Positions 7,250 to 16,090 of a stretch of 27,573 nucleotides of DNA are shown here, piece after piece. The position numbers were made by a program, and so were the translations under genes. Source of the DNA: CBDUQI01 sp965369325 (GTDB taxonomy: Bacteria; Pseudomonadota; Gammaproteobacteria; Steroidobacterales; JBCBZW01); contig CBDUQI010000061.1 in assembly GCA_965369325.1 (NCBI GenBank), positions 1-27,573 on the forward strand. The letters are read 5' to 3'. The notes below the pieces were generated by a model that made no database searches, had not been told where the DNA came from, and worked only from the letters and a program-made list of their open reading frames with translations. Each line of letters opens with the position of its first letter. Position 1 is the stretch's first letter.

Positions 7250-9967
7250 GTGAGCCCCGAGCAATTCGAGCAGCTTTACGATTTGTTCGCCCGCGCGAGC
7301 GAGTTGCCGCCGCAGCAGTGGGCGGCCTTCGCGCAGGCGCACTGTGCGGACCCCGAGGTGAAGGCGCAGTTGCAGCGCCTGTTGCAAGCCACGAACTGCG
7401 CCGAGCAGACCTTTGACCGCATGGCGGCCGATCTGGGGCAGAGCCAAGTGTCCGAGTTGGAGGAGTACTGGGCACGCGGCACCCGCGTAGGCAACTACGA
7501 GATTATCGGTCTGCTGGGCCGCGGCGGAATGGGCAGTGTGTTCCTGGCTGAGCGCTGCGATGGCCAGTTTGAGCGTTCGGTGGTGATCAAGATGGTCGCA
7601 CTGGACACGCAATCGCAGTTGAGCCAGGCGCATTTCGAGTCCGAGATTCAACTGCTGGCGCGCCTTCAACATCCTAATATTGCCCAACTGCATGATGCCG
7701 GCGTGGCCAGCGATGGGCGGCCGTATTTTGTCATGGAGCACGTCGACGGCGAGCAGATTACCGATTACTGCCGTGACGCCGGGTTGTCTTTGCGCAAAAC
7801 GCTGGTGTTGTTTCTGCAGGTGATCGATGCGGTGCAGTACGCGCATCAGAGCCTGGTGATCCATCGGGATCTGAAGCCGGGTAACGTGCTGGTGACCGAG
7901 CAGGGCGACGTCAAACTGCTGGACTTTGGCATCGCCTCGGCGCTAGACCCGGCCACGCGGCGCAATGTGGGCGAGGCACTTGCGTACACGCCGGAGTACG
8001 CAGCGCCCGAGCAACAGGCGCGCGAATCGTTAACCACGGCGACCGATGTGCATCTGCTCGGCCAACTGTTGTTTGAGCTGATTACGGGTAGCCGTCCAAG
8101 CGCGGCGATGCACGAGGGCAGCCGCGTGCTCGACCTTAGCAACCGTTTTGCTCAAGTGCCCCGCGACCTCGCCAGCTTGCTGAGCCGCGCGAGTGCCGAG
8201 CGTCCCGCCGAGCGCTACGCCAGCCCGAGCCTGATGGGGCGTGATATTCGCGCCTGGCTGGATCGTCGGCCGGTCGAAGCACACGGCGGCGCGCTCGCCT
8301 ACCGCAGTGTGAAGATGCTGCAACGCCAGCCCTTCCTGACCAGCGCCGCAATTGTGCTACTGGTCGGTGCACTGCTGACCAGTGTGGTGCTGGGCATCCA
8401 GGGCGAGCGCATTGAGCGGGAGCGCGATCGCGCGCGACGGGTCACTCAATTGCTGATCGATACGCTAACGGGTGCCGACCCCGAGCGTTCGCCGGGTTAC
8501 GACCCACCCGCCAGCGAGTTGCTGGCCATTGGCCAGAACCGGATCGCCCAACAACTGCCCGATCAACCGGCGCTGAAGGGCGAGCTGTACCTGGCGATTG
8601 CTAGAACCTGGCAGGGTCTGGGGCAGTATGAACGTGCTGCACCGTTGCTGGATGAGGTGATGGATATTGCCCGGGGCCAACCCACCGGTAACGGCGATCG
8701 GGCGGTCGGCACCAACGCGGGTACGTCGACCCGGCGCCTGCTGGCTGAAACCTTATTGCACCGGGGCGAAAACCTGCGCCGACTCGGTGCGCTGGATGCC
8801 GGCGAAGATGACCTGAAGGCCAGCCTGGCGTTGTACCAAGCCCAAGGCGAGACAGCCGGCATTGCGGCAGCGCTCGGCCGGCTGGGCCGGTTGACGTCGC
8901 GAAAAGGCGATCAGGCGGCCGCCTTGCCCATGCTGGAGCAGGCGCTGGCGCTGGTCAGCGAGCACAACGGTGTGCACAGCAGCGCGTATGCCGTGGCACT
9001 AAATGATCTGGCGTCTGTCTACTTTCGCAACGGCGAGCACGCGCGCGTGCGCAAGTTGCTTGGCGAAGCCCGCGATGTGCGCCTGAGTCTCGCCCCGGAT
9101 GAGGTCATCGCGGACCCGGCCTTTGCCACCTGGACCAACAACCTGGCGCTGGCGCACTATCTGGATGGCGATTGGCGCCAGGCGGAGCCATTGTTTCGCG
9201 AAGCGCTGACATTGCGCGAGCGTATTTTCGTGCGACCGCATCCGGATCAGGCGCAGACGCTCACCAATCTGGGGTTGCTACTAAGTGAGACAGACCGTTC
9301 CGAGGAAGCCTACAACTTGTTGAGCCGCGCCTTGAAAATTCGGCGCGACACCCTGGGTGAACAGCACGTGCGGGTGGCCGAATCGCGTAACAATTTGGCC
9401 ATGCTACATCTGGGGCAAGGCGAGTTTGCGCCGGCCCTGGCGATGTTCGCCGCGACGGAACAACCGCTGAGCGATGCGCTCGGCGCGCAGCACCCGGCGG
9501 TGGCCACTGCGCTCAGCAATATCGGCACCGTCCAACTGGAGCTGGGCGATCTGGCGCAGGCCGAGCAGCGGTTGACTCGGTCGCTACGCATTCGCGAGGC
9601 GGCGTTGCCAGCAGATCATCTGCATATTTCTTACAGCTTGCTGGGATTGGGGCGGTTAGTCCTGAGCCGTGCGCAAGCGGCGGGTGACACGACGCCGGAG
9701 GCGGCGGCCATGCTGCGCGCTGGCGCGCTGCTGGAACGGGCGCTTGCCATCCGTCACAATCGCCTTCCCGCGCAGCACTGGCTGGTGGGCGAAGCGCAAC
9801 TGGCGCTGGGACAGTGGCAGGTGGCGCGCGGCGAACTTGATGCCGGGGCCCACTTGCTGGCACAGGCTGAACAATCGCTGCGCGAAGCGCGCGGGGAAGG
9901 GCATTATCTGTCGCAACGCGCTACGGCCGCGCAGATAGCGTTAACGGCCACGCGTGAGACGCATTGA
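7250..9967 (+). CDS. membrane Ser/Thr protein kinase with C-terminal TPR repeats
   Basis: 905 aa. The N-terminal 80 residues form a helical segment seen before the kinase in this family (SPEQFEQLYDLFARASELP). The kinase domain, about 83-340, is complete: GRGGMG loop at 90-95, Lys114, HRDLKPGN at 205-212, DFG at 225-227 and APE around 252-254. One transmembrane helix follows at about 361-383, so the kinase is cytoplasmic. Residues 390-900 are a long TPR array with repeated units such as AQTLTNLGLLLSETDRSEEA and ATALSNIGTVQLELGDLAQA, predicted to be periplasmic and to sense or bind a partner. Start GTG lacks a good Shine-Dalgarno and may depend on coupling with the sigma gene 18 nt upstream. 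Confidence 0.93.
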   Translation: MSPEQFEQLYDLFARASELPPQQWAAFAQAHCADPEVKAQLQRLLQATNCAEQTFDRMAADLGQSQVSELEEYWARGTRVGNYEIIGLLGRGGMGSVFLAERCDGQFERSVVIKMVALDTQSQLSQAHFESEIQLLARLQHPNIAQLHDAGVASDGRPYFVMEHVDGEQITDYCRDAGLSLRKTLVLFLQVIDAVQYAHQSLVIHRDLKPGNVLVTEQGDVKLLDFGIASALDPATRRNVGEALAYTPEYAAPEQQARESLTTATDVHLLGQLLFELITGSRPSAAMHEGSRVLDLSNRFAQVPRDLASLLSRASAERPAERYASPSLMGRDIRAWLDRRPVEAHGGALAYRSVKMLQRQPFLTSAAIVLLVGALLTSVVLGIQGERIERERDRARRVTQLLIDTLTGADPERSPGYDPPASELLAIGQNRIAQQLPDQPALKGELYLAIARTWQGLGQYERAAPLLDEVMDIARGQPTGNGDRAVGTNAGTSTRRLLAETLLHRGENLRRLGALDAGEDDLKASLALYQAQGETAGIAAALGRLGRLTSRKGDQAAALPMLEQALALVSEHNGVHSSAYAVALNDLASVYFRNGEHARVRKLLGEARDVRLSLAPDEVIADPAFATWTNNLALAHYLDGDWRQAEPLFREALTLRERIFVRPHPDQAQTLTNLGLLLSETDRSEEAYNLLSRALKIRRDTLGEQHVRVAESRNNLAMLHLGQGEFAPALAMFAATEQPLSDALGAQHPAVATALSNIGTVQLELGDLAQAEQRLTRSLRIREAALPADHLHISYSLLGLGRLVLSRAQAAGDTTPEAAAMLRAGALLERALAIRHNRLPAQHWLVGEAQLALGQWQVARGELDAGAHLLAQAEQSLREARGEGHYLSQRATAAQIALTATRETH

Positions 9968-10003
9968 GCCGACCCGCTCAGCGGTAATATCCAAGGAAGC
10001 ACA

Positions 10004-11752
10004 GTGAAGCAACGCAGCGCAATCAGATTACCGGCCGGCCGGCGCGTGCGCGTGGTACTTGGCGGTCTGGGGCTTGGCCTGGCGCTGGGCTGTGCCGGTG
10101 GCGGTGGTGGGCAGAGCGTGCGTGCCGACGCGCCAGGCACCTCGGGAGCGCGGGTGGCAGCGGTCGCCAAGACCCGGCCTAACGTGCTGCTGATTGTGGT
10201 CGATGATCTTGGCTACTCCGATCTTGGCGTGCTCGGCGGCGAGATGTATACGCCCAATCTGGATGCCCTGGCCGCTCAAGGGTTGCTGATGACCAGCTTT
10301 TACGGTGGCGGGCACGGGCCGGCCACCCGCGCCATGCTGATGACAGGGCTGCCGCCGCATCAGGTGGGCTACGGTGCAACCGCGGCAACGCTTGCAAACG
10401 CGCCCGAACTGGTAGGCCGTCCAGGTTACGAAGGGCAGTTGCTCAGCGACGCTGCGCTGTTGCCCGAACGGCTCAAGCGTGCGGGTTACGAGACGTTTAT
10501 GGCGGGCCGCTGGGACTTCGGGACGCAAGCGGCCAATCTGCCTCTGCAGCGTGGTTTTGATCGTGCCTTTGCGCTATTGGATGCAGGTGCCAGTCATTTC
10601 GCCGACGCGCGGAGTATCACCCCTGAGCGGCCGCAGGCCCGTTATCTGGAGGACCACCGGGCGGTGCAGTCGTTGCCCGCGGGTTACTACTCCAGCGAGT
10701 ACTACACCAATCGGATGATCGGCTATATCCGCGAGAGCCGCGATCGCAAAGGGCCGTTCTTTGGCTATCTATCCTACACCGCTCCGCACTATCCGCTGCA
10801 CGCGCCTTACGCGTGGCGCAACCGCCCGCGCGGGCGTTACGACTTAGGCTGGGATGTGATGCGTGGGCAGCGGCTGGCACGCCAGCAGGCGCTGGGGCTG
10901 GTGGCGAGGCAGGCCGAGCCGGCGCGTGCGCTCAGCGATGCCCCGGCCTGGATCGCACTGAGCCCGCAAGCGCGCGATAGGGCGATCCGCAATATGGAAG
11001 TGTATGCGGCGATGGTGGAAAACCTGGATCACCATATTGGTCGTTTGATCGACTACTTGCGCAGCAGCGGCGAACTCGACAACACACTGATCGTGTTTTT
11101 ATCCGACAACGGTCCGGAGGGCAACGAGGTTGCCGCGATCGAGGGGGACGGCTGGGTGGAGGCGATGTTTGATACCCAGCAGCAGAACATCGGTCGCGAA
11201 GGCTCTTTCGCCTCATTGCAGGCCGGCTGGGCGCAGGCGAGTGCCACACCGCTGTCGATGTACAAGTCGTACGCGGCCGACGGCGGCTTGCGGGTGCCGG
11301 CAATCGTGCACTTTCCAGCGTTGCTGCCGTATGCGGGCATCAGTGATGAGGTGGTCTCGGCGCTGGATGTACTGCCGAGCATCATGCAACTGACGGGCGC
11401 CGGCTCCGAGCGCGCGCGCGCGGCACTGCCGGGGCGATCGCTGGCCGCCCATCTGGCCGATGGCAATGTGCGCGTTCGCGGGCCAGACGAGGCGTTGGCG
11501 TTTGAGGTGTTTGGGGGGCGCGCGTTGCGCCTGGGCCGCTGGAAGATCACCTGGTTGTGGCCACCGCATGGCGACGGCCGATGGGCGCTGTACGATTTAC
11601 ACACCGATCCGGGCGAGCGCGAAGACCTGGCGCCGAAGTTTCCGCAACGCCTCGCCCGCATGGTGCAGGCGTGGGACGCGTACGCGAAGCGCGCCGGGAT
11701 CAAGAAGCTGGACCGCGATATTGGGCTCGGGCGGCGAGCGCCGCCACCTTAG
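10004..11752 (+). CDS. sulfatase-fold protein lacking the formylglycine Cys/Ser (probable pseudo-sulfatase)
   Basis: 582 aa with a signal sequence ending in ALGC (Cys30, possible lipoprotein; the -3 residue is Ala, so weak) and a Gly-rich linker. The fold matches Pseudomonas-type arylsulfatases: metal-binding VVDDLGYSD (Asp67, Asp68), GRPGYEGQL, APHYPLHAP (His262, His266), LSDNGPEG (Asp368, Asn369) and YKSYAADGGLRVP (Lys421). The activation motif C-S-P-T-R is G-P-A-T-R here (Gly105 codon GGG), so no formylglycine can form. The usual MAGKWHLG is MAGRWDFG, replacing the catalytic Lys and His by Arg169 and Asp171. Most of the metal site remains. It lies 36 nt after the kinase with a good AAGGAAG site before the GTG. 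Likely a binding or regulatory protein, or an enzyme using another nucleophile; not a normal sulfatase. Confidence 0.85.
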   Translation: MKQRSAIRLPAGRRVRVVLGGLGLGLALGCAGGGGGQSVRADAPGTSGARVAAVAKTRPNVLLIVVDDLGYSDLGVLGGEMYTPNLDALAAQGLLMTSFYGGGHGPATRAMLMTGLPPHQVGYGATAATLANAPELVGRPGYEGQLLSDAALLPERLKRAGYETFMAGRWDFGTQAANLPLQRGFDRAFALLDAGASHFADARSITPERPQARYLEDHRAVQSLPAGYYSSEYYTNRMIGYIRESRDRKGPFFGYLSYTAPHYPLHAPYAWRNRPRGRYDLGWDVMRGQRLARQQALGLVARQAEPARALSDAPAWIALSPQARDRAIRNMEVYAAMVENLDHHIGRLIDYLRSSGELDNTLIVFLSDNGPEGNEVAAIEGDGWVEAMFDTQQQNIGREGSFASLQAGWAQASATPLSMYKSYAADGGLRVPAIVHFPALLPYAGISDEVVSALDVLPSIMQLTGAGSERARAALPGRSLAAHLADGNVRVRGPDEALAFEVFGGRALRLGRWKITWLWPPHGDGRWALYDLHTDPGEREDLAPKFPQRLARMVQAWDAYAKRAGIKKLDRDIGLGRRAPPP

Positions 11753-11843
11753 CATCCGCGCGCGCAGAGGCTGAACACGGCGCACTGCGGCGAGCAGGCG
11801 AGCGAGCGTGCACTCAAGGGTTAGGGCCGGCGCACTCGGGATC

Positions 11844-12641
11844 TCAGGTGCCTTCCACCGCCTCGCGTGCTTGCGCTTCCAACCCGTTAAGGCGCTCCTG
11901 AACCTCGCGCTGGTAGCCGAGTACATCCTCGGCGCCGAGTTTTTTCGGCACCTCGATGGGCTCACCAATGGCGACGGCAATCCGGGTAAAGGGCCTGGGC
12001 ACCACAAACCGGTCCCAGGTTTTCAGGCGCCAGCCGCGGCGGGCGGCATAGCTGATAGGCAGCAACGGCGTTCCGGTCACCCGGGCCAGCATGATCGCGC
12101 CGGGTTTGCACTCGTGCGCGGGGCCGCTGGGGCCATCCAGCGTCAGCACTGGCGAGATGCCGTCTTCGCGCACTGCTTTGTACATTTGCTGTAAGGCGGC
12201 GCCACCGGTGCGGGTGTCCGAGCCGCGCAGCGCAATCGCGCCGTGGCGCTGAATGACGCCGGACATCACATCGCCGGCGTGCGAGGGGCTGATCAGAAAG
12301 GCCAGTTTGAGCCCGCGCGAGGTCTGCCCCAGGAGGTATCGGGCGCAGAACAGATGCATCTGATGCCAGTAGCAGATCAGCACCGGGGCCTCCTGGGCCA
12401 GCGCGGCGTCCACATGCTGCTGCCCTTGCACCACACTGATCCGGCAGGTGCGCCAGAACAATGCTAGCAGCCCGTTGGCCAGCCCTTGCAGCACGGGTAG
12501 CATCCAATCGGACTTAAGCCAGCCCCGATGTTTACGGCTGGTTTGCGGCGCGCCGGTGCTGCGCGCCTTCAGCGCCTGGATGCTTGGCGCGTAGTCATGA
12601 TCCGGCCGACCCGAACCTTTCTTGGGCGTAGTTTTGCTCAT
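11844..12641 (-). CDS. DUF374 / LPLAT-superfamily acyltransferase
   Basis: 265 aa from the chosen start. Belongs to the DUF374 branch of lysophospholipid acyltransferases (membrane-associated, acyl transfer to lipid A-like or glycerol acceptors). Visible signatures: LICYWHQMHLF, LISPSHAGDVMSGVI, LRGSDTRTGGAALQQM, LTLDGPSGPAHECKPGAIMLA and TPLLPISYAA. The region where many family members have a D-G-E motif reads A-G-D here, a variation worth noting. The frame is open to 12719, which would run into the divergent P450 gene. ATG 12641 (MSKTTPKKG) avoids this but has only a weak ribosome binding site. Convergent with the sulfatase gene, 91 nt apart with no clear terminator. Confidence 0.85.
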   Translation of the reverse strand: MSKTTPKKGSGRPDHDYAPSIQALKARSTGAPQTSRKHRGWLKSDWMLPVLQGLANGLLALFWRTCRISVVQGQQHVDAALAQEAPVLICYWHQMHLFCARYLLGQTSRGLKLAFLISPSHAGDVMSGVIQRHGAIALRGSDTRTGGAALQQMYKAVREDGISPVLTLDGPSGPAHECKPGAIMLARVTGTPLLPISYAARRGWRLKTWDRFVVPRPFTRIAVAIGEPIEVPKKLGAEDVLGYQREVQERLNGLEAQAREAVEGT

Positions 12642-12694
12642 GGGAACGGGCGGCGGGTAAAATCGCGGGTTGGCACGCTGGCAGTATATAGCCC

Positions 12695-14113
12695 ATGACC
12701 GTTCCCGAGAACCCTGCACGCACTCCCCCTAGGCCACCCGGGCCACCCACGCCACCCGGGCCGAGCGAAGCTGTGGCCCTCGGCACCGGTCCGGAGTCGT
12801 TCGAGGCGATGCCGGCGCTGGTCCGTGAGTACGGCGATATGGTGCGCGTGCCGTCCCCGCGCGGCGGTGCCCCGCATGTGGTGGTCGCCGACCCGCAGGC
12901 CATCCGGCATGTGCTGGTGAGCAACGCGGACAATTACGTGAAGGGCACCGGCTTCGAGCGGGTGAAGATGTTGCTTGGCAACGGCATCATCGTCAGCGAC
13001 GGCGCACTGTGGCGACGCCAGCGCACCATGATGCAGCCCGGCTTTAGCCGCCGCAACATTGCCCGATTGGGCGATGTGATCGGGCAGACCACGGCGAATC
13101 TGCGCGAGCGCTGGGCCAGCACCTGTGCCCGGGCAGCGGCAGCGGACCCAGCCGGCGCAGCGGGGGGCGCCCAGATCGATCTGACCACCACCATGTCGGA
13201 GTATGCGTTGGCGGTGATTTTGAAAGCGATCTTCGGCAGTGAAGACTACCGCACGCTCACGCAAACCGTCGACGGCAATCCGTTTGCCTTCCTCACCGAC
13301 GACACCACTCGCGATCTGCAGGTGGCCGTGCGCTTCCGTCAGTTGCGCAAAGTGATGCTTAAGGTTGTGCAACAGCGCCGCGAACGCGGTGAGCAAGAGG
13401 CCGGCGGCGCGGATTTTCTGTCTCGCCTAGTGGTGGCCACCGACAAACAGGGCGAGCACATGAGCGATACCCAGGTGCTGGATGAGTTAATGACCTTGAT
13501 CATTGCTGGCCACGAAACCTCCGCAGGCACATTAAACTGGTGCTGGTATTTGCTCTCGCAACACCCCGAGGTGGAGGCGCGTGTATTGGCGGAGTTCGCG
13601 CGTGTGCTGGGCGGCCCGGGCATGGCGATGGCCCCGACGATGGAAGCGTTGGCGCAGCTACATTACACGCAGGCCGTACTGGAGGAGACCTTGCGCCTGT
13701 ATCCGCCCGTGTGGGTATTTACCCGCCGCGCGATCGCGGATGATGTGGCGGCGGGCTTTGCCATCGAGGCCGGCAGTAACCTGTTTATCTCGCCTTGGTT
13801 GATGCAGCATCACACCGCGCATTGGAAAGACCCGGACACGTTTGATCCAGAGCGGTTTTTACAAGAATCGGACCCGCGACGGCTGCGCTACATATTCATT
13901 CCGTTCTCGGCCGGCGCGCGGCGCTGCGTGGGTGAGCATTTTTCGTTTGTGGAAATGAAAATGCACTTAGCCATGCTGCTACCGTATTTTAAGATGCAAC
14001 ATGAGGGGCCCGCACCTCAGGTGTTGCCCGGGATTAATTTGCGCAGCGCACAGGATATCCACATGAGCCTTCAACCCCGCGCAGATGCCCGCGCCCAGGA
14101 CACCACTGAATGA
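12695..14113 (+). CDS. cytochrome P450 monooxygenase
   Basis: Soluble bacterial P450 of 472 aa without a membrane anchor. Motifs: C-helix WRRQR (106-110, heme propionate contact), I-helix oxygen-activation AGHETS (271-276), K-helix ExxR (Glu331-Arg334) and the heme-thiolate loop FSAGARRCVG (404-413, Cys411 ligates iron). The N-terminus is an unusual proline-rich stretch (residues 7-23) encoded partly by an 18-bp tandem repeat. Its stop overlaps the start of the FAAL-ACP gene by 4 nt, so the two are translationally coupled. The context suggests hydroxylation or other oxidation of an acyl chain, possibly while carrier-bound as known for P450 BioI with acyl-ACP. No ferredoxin or reductase gene is nearby. 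Confidence 0.95.
   Translation: MTVPENPARTPPRPPGPPTPPGPSEAVALGTGPESFEAMPALVREYGDMVRVPSPRGGAPHVVVADPQAIRHVLVSNADNYVKGTGFERVKMLLGNGIIVSDGALWRRQRTMMQPGFSRRNIARLGDVIGQTTANLRERWASTCARAAAADPAGAAGGAQIDLTTTMSEYALAVILKAIFGSEDYRTLTQTVDGNPFAFLTDDTTRDLQVAVRFRQLRKVMLKVVQQRRERGEQEAGGADFLSRLVVATDKQGEHMSDTQVLDELMTLIIAGHETSAGTLNWCWYLLSQHPEVEARVLAEFARVLGGPGMAMAPTMEALAQLHYTQAVLEETLRLYPPVWVFTRRAIADDVAAGFAIEAGSNLFISPWLMQHHTAHWKDPDTFDPERFLQESDPRRLRYIFIPFSAGARRCVGEHFSFVEMKMHLAMLLPYFKMQHEGPAPQVLPGINLRSAQDIHMSLQPRADARAQDTTE
12733..12768 (+). repeat. 18-bp tandem duplication in the P450 5' coding region
   Basis: GCCACCCGGGCC occurs at 12733-12744 and again at 12751-12762, giving an 18-bp period that encodes the repeated PPGP units of the proline-rich P450 leader. 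A slippage-prone, low-complexity segment; length variation between strains would be unsurprising. Confidence 0.7.
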
Positions 14114-16080
14114 GCCTTGCGCTAACCGAAGACGCTAACACCCTCAACCAGATGCTGGCTGCGCTACGCAGCAGCGAGCACAGCGTGAGTTATGTGCTTG
14201 GGGCCAGTCAGGCGCGCGCCGTCGGCTTTGAGCAACTGTATGCGCGTGCGTTGGGAGTGTTGCATCACTTTCACCAAGCCGGCGTGCAACAAGGCGATCA
14301 GATGGTGTTGTTCACGCAGAGCAACGAGCAGTTTATCGACGGCTTTTGGGCCTGCCTGCTGGGCGGCATTGTGCCGGTACCGATTGCGGTGGGCATCAGT
14401 GATGAGCATCGGTTGAAGCTGTTGCGCGTGTTCGAGCAACTGAACTCAGCTTATCTTTATACGGAGATCAGCCTGCGCAAGCGTCTGGAGCAGTTTGCCG
14501 AGGCGCACGATCTGCGCGACGCCGTTGCCCGCATGATGCGCCGGTCGTTGGTGGTGGATGAGATCAAGAACGTTTCCGTGCAGGCGGCCCCGGCGGACGT
14601 CAGTCCGCAGGATACCGCGTTTATCCAGTTCTCTTCCGGTTCCACCAGCGCACCCAAAGGCGTGGTGCTGACGCATGCCAATGTGGTGTCCAACATCCGC
14701 GCAATCGCGGTCGCCGCGAAGTACAGCGAGCGAGACATTGGCTTTAGCTGGATGCCGTTGACCCACGACATGGGCATGATCGGTTTCCATTTAGGCATGC
14801 TGGTCGCCAACATGCCGCACTACATTATGGACACGGCCCTGTTTGTCCGCCGCCCGTTGCTGTGGCTGCAAAAACTCAGCGAGCACCGCGCGAGCGTTAC
14901 TTGCTCGCCCAACTTCGGCTACAAGCATGTATTGAAAATGCTCGAAGCGAAGGGGGTGGAGGCCCTGGATTTGTCTGCCGTGCGCGTGATCTTTAACGGG
15001 GCTGAACCTATCTCCGTGCCGCTAAGCCAACAGTTCCTCAGCGCGCTTGCCCCGCACGGGTTGTCTTCGCAGGCCATGTGGCCAGTGTACGGCTTGGCCG
15101 AAGCAAGCGTCGCCGTCAGTATCCCGGACAGTGGGTCTGCCCAGCGGTTTCAACGCCTGGATCGTCACGCGCTGGCGGTGGGCCAGCCGGTGCAGGCGAC
15201 GGATGACGATGCGCTTGAAGTGATGTGCGTGGGCCGCGCCATCAACGATTGCGAAGTGCGCATCACCGGGCCGTCGGGTGAGGCGCTGGCAGAGCGTCAC
15301 GTCGGGCACGTGGAGATCCGCGGCCTAAACGTGACGGCCGGGTACTACACGGCTGACGGGCAGCCCGACGCGCTAACGCGCGAGGCGATGCGTGGCGAGG
15401 GCTGGTTGGATACCGGTGATCTGGGTTTCCTGGACGATCAGGGCGAGCTGTATATCACCGGCCGTGAGAAAGACATTATTTTCGTCAACGGCCAGAATTA
15501 CTATCCGCACGATCTGGAATCGGTGCTGCACGAGTTGGATGACGTACAGATGGGCAAACTGGTGGTCACCGCCGCCCGCGCCGCGGATGTTGATGAGGAT
15601 CAGATACTGGTGTTCGTGCAGCATCGCGGGGAGCTGGATGCGTTTGCCGCGCAGGCAGCGAGTATCCGACGACACCTGAACGAGCGTACCGGGCTTGAGA
15701 GCGCGCATGTGCTCGCGGTGGAGCGCATCCCCAAGACCACCAGTGGCAAGGTACAGCGGGCGCACTTGAGCACGCGCTACGAGCAGGGTGATTTTGACGC
15801 ACAGATTGCCGCCCATGCGCAGAGCCGTGGCGACGCGGGTGAAGGTGGGGAAGCGGGCAATGCGATAGAGCAGCAGCTGATGCAGATTTGCGCCGAGGTG
15901 GTGACGGACTGGGCGATCGCACCGGAGGACAATCTGTTTGATATCGGCATCAGCTCCATGTCGCTGGTGGAGATTCATGAGCGTATTGACGAGCTGTACC
16001 CGCAAAAACTGGACATCACCGAAATCTTCGACGCCCCGTCGGTTCGAGAAATCGCCGCGATGCTGGGCGAGCGAGTTTAG
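14110..16080 (+). CDS. fatty acyl-AMP ligase (FAAL-like) fused to a C-terminal acyl carrier domain
   Basis: 656 aa. Adenylation domain: P-loop SSGSTSAPKG (175-184), SWMPLTHDMGMIGFHLG, CSPNFGYKHV, YGLAEASVAV, TGDLGFLDDQGELYITGREKD and NGQNYYPHDLESV, all typical of FAAL-type ligases that form acyl-adenylates for a carrier protein rather than CoA. The catalytic Lys region reads IPKTTSGKVQRAHL. The last 80 residues are a carrier domain: LFDIGISSMSLVEIH aligns with LFDLGLDSLSAVEL, placing the phosphopantetheine Ser at 616, with the usual Asp before it replaced by Ser. The ATG overlaps the P450 stop (ATGA). Probable role: activate a fatty acid, load it on its own carrier, and present it to the P450. 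No ketosynthase, thioesterase or NRPS module follows, so the product's fate is unclear. Confidence 0.92.
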   Translation: MSLALTEDANTLNQMLAALRSSEHSVSYVLGASQARAVGFEQLYARALGVLHHFHQAGVQQGDQMVLFTQSNEQFIDGFWACLLGGIVPVPIAVGISDEHRLKLLRVFEQLNSAYLYTEISLRKRLEQFAEAHDLRDAVARMMRRSLVVDEIKNVSVQAAPADVSPQDTAFIQFSSGSTSAPKGVVLTHANVVSNIRAIAVAAKYSERDIGFSWMPLTHDMGMIGFHLGMLVANMPHYIMDTALFVRRPLLWLQKLSEHRASVTCSPNFGYKHVLKMLEAKGVEALDLSAVRVIFNGAEPISVPLSQQFLSALAPHGLSSQAMWPVYGLAEASVAVSIPDSGSAQRFQRLDRHALAVGQPVQATDDDALEVMCVGRAINDCEVRITGPSGEALAERHVGHVEIRGLNVTAGYYTADGQPDALTREAMRGEGWLDTGDLGFLDDQGELYITGREKDIIFVNGQNYYPHDLESVLHELDDVQMGKLVVTAARAADVDEDQILVFVQHRGELDAFAAQAASIRRHLNERTGLESAHVLAVERIPKTTSGKVQRAHLSTRYEQGDFDAQIAAHAQSRGDAGEGGEAGNAIEQQLMQICAEVVTDWAIAPEDNLFDIGISSMSLVEIHERIDELYPQKLDITEIFDAPSVREIAAMLGERV

Positions 16081-16090
16081 TTGGAAACCG

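Noticed and set aside
7151..7864. Open frame of 237 codons on the minus strand across the sigma and kinase genes
   Set aside because: It is antisense to conserved kinase motifs and has low-complexity, His/Arg/Gln-rich composition typical of shadow frames.
12670..12686. Sigma-54-like -24 element TTGGCACG upstream of the P450 gene
   Set aside because: The -12 part reads CAGTA instead of TTGCA, the required GC is missing, and initiation would fall inside the start codon.
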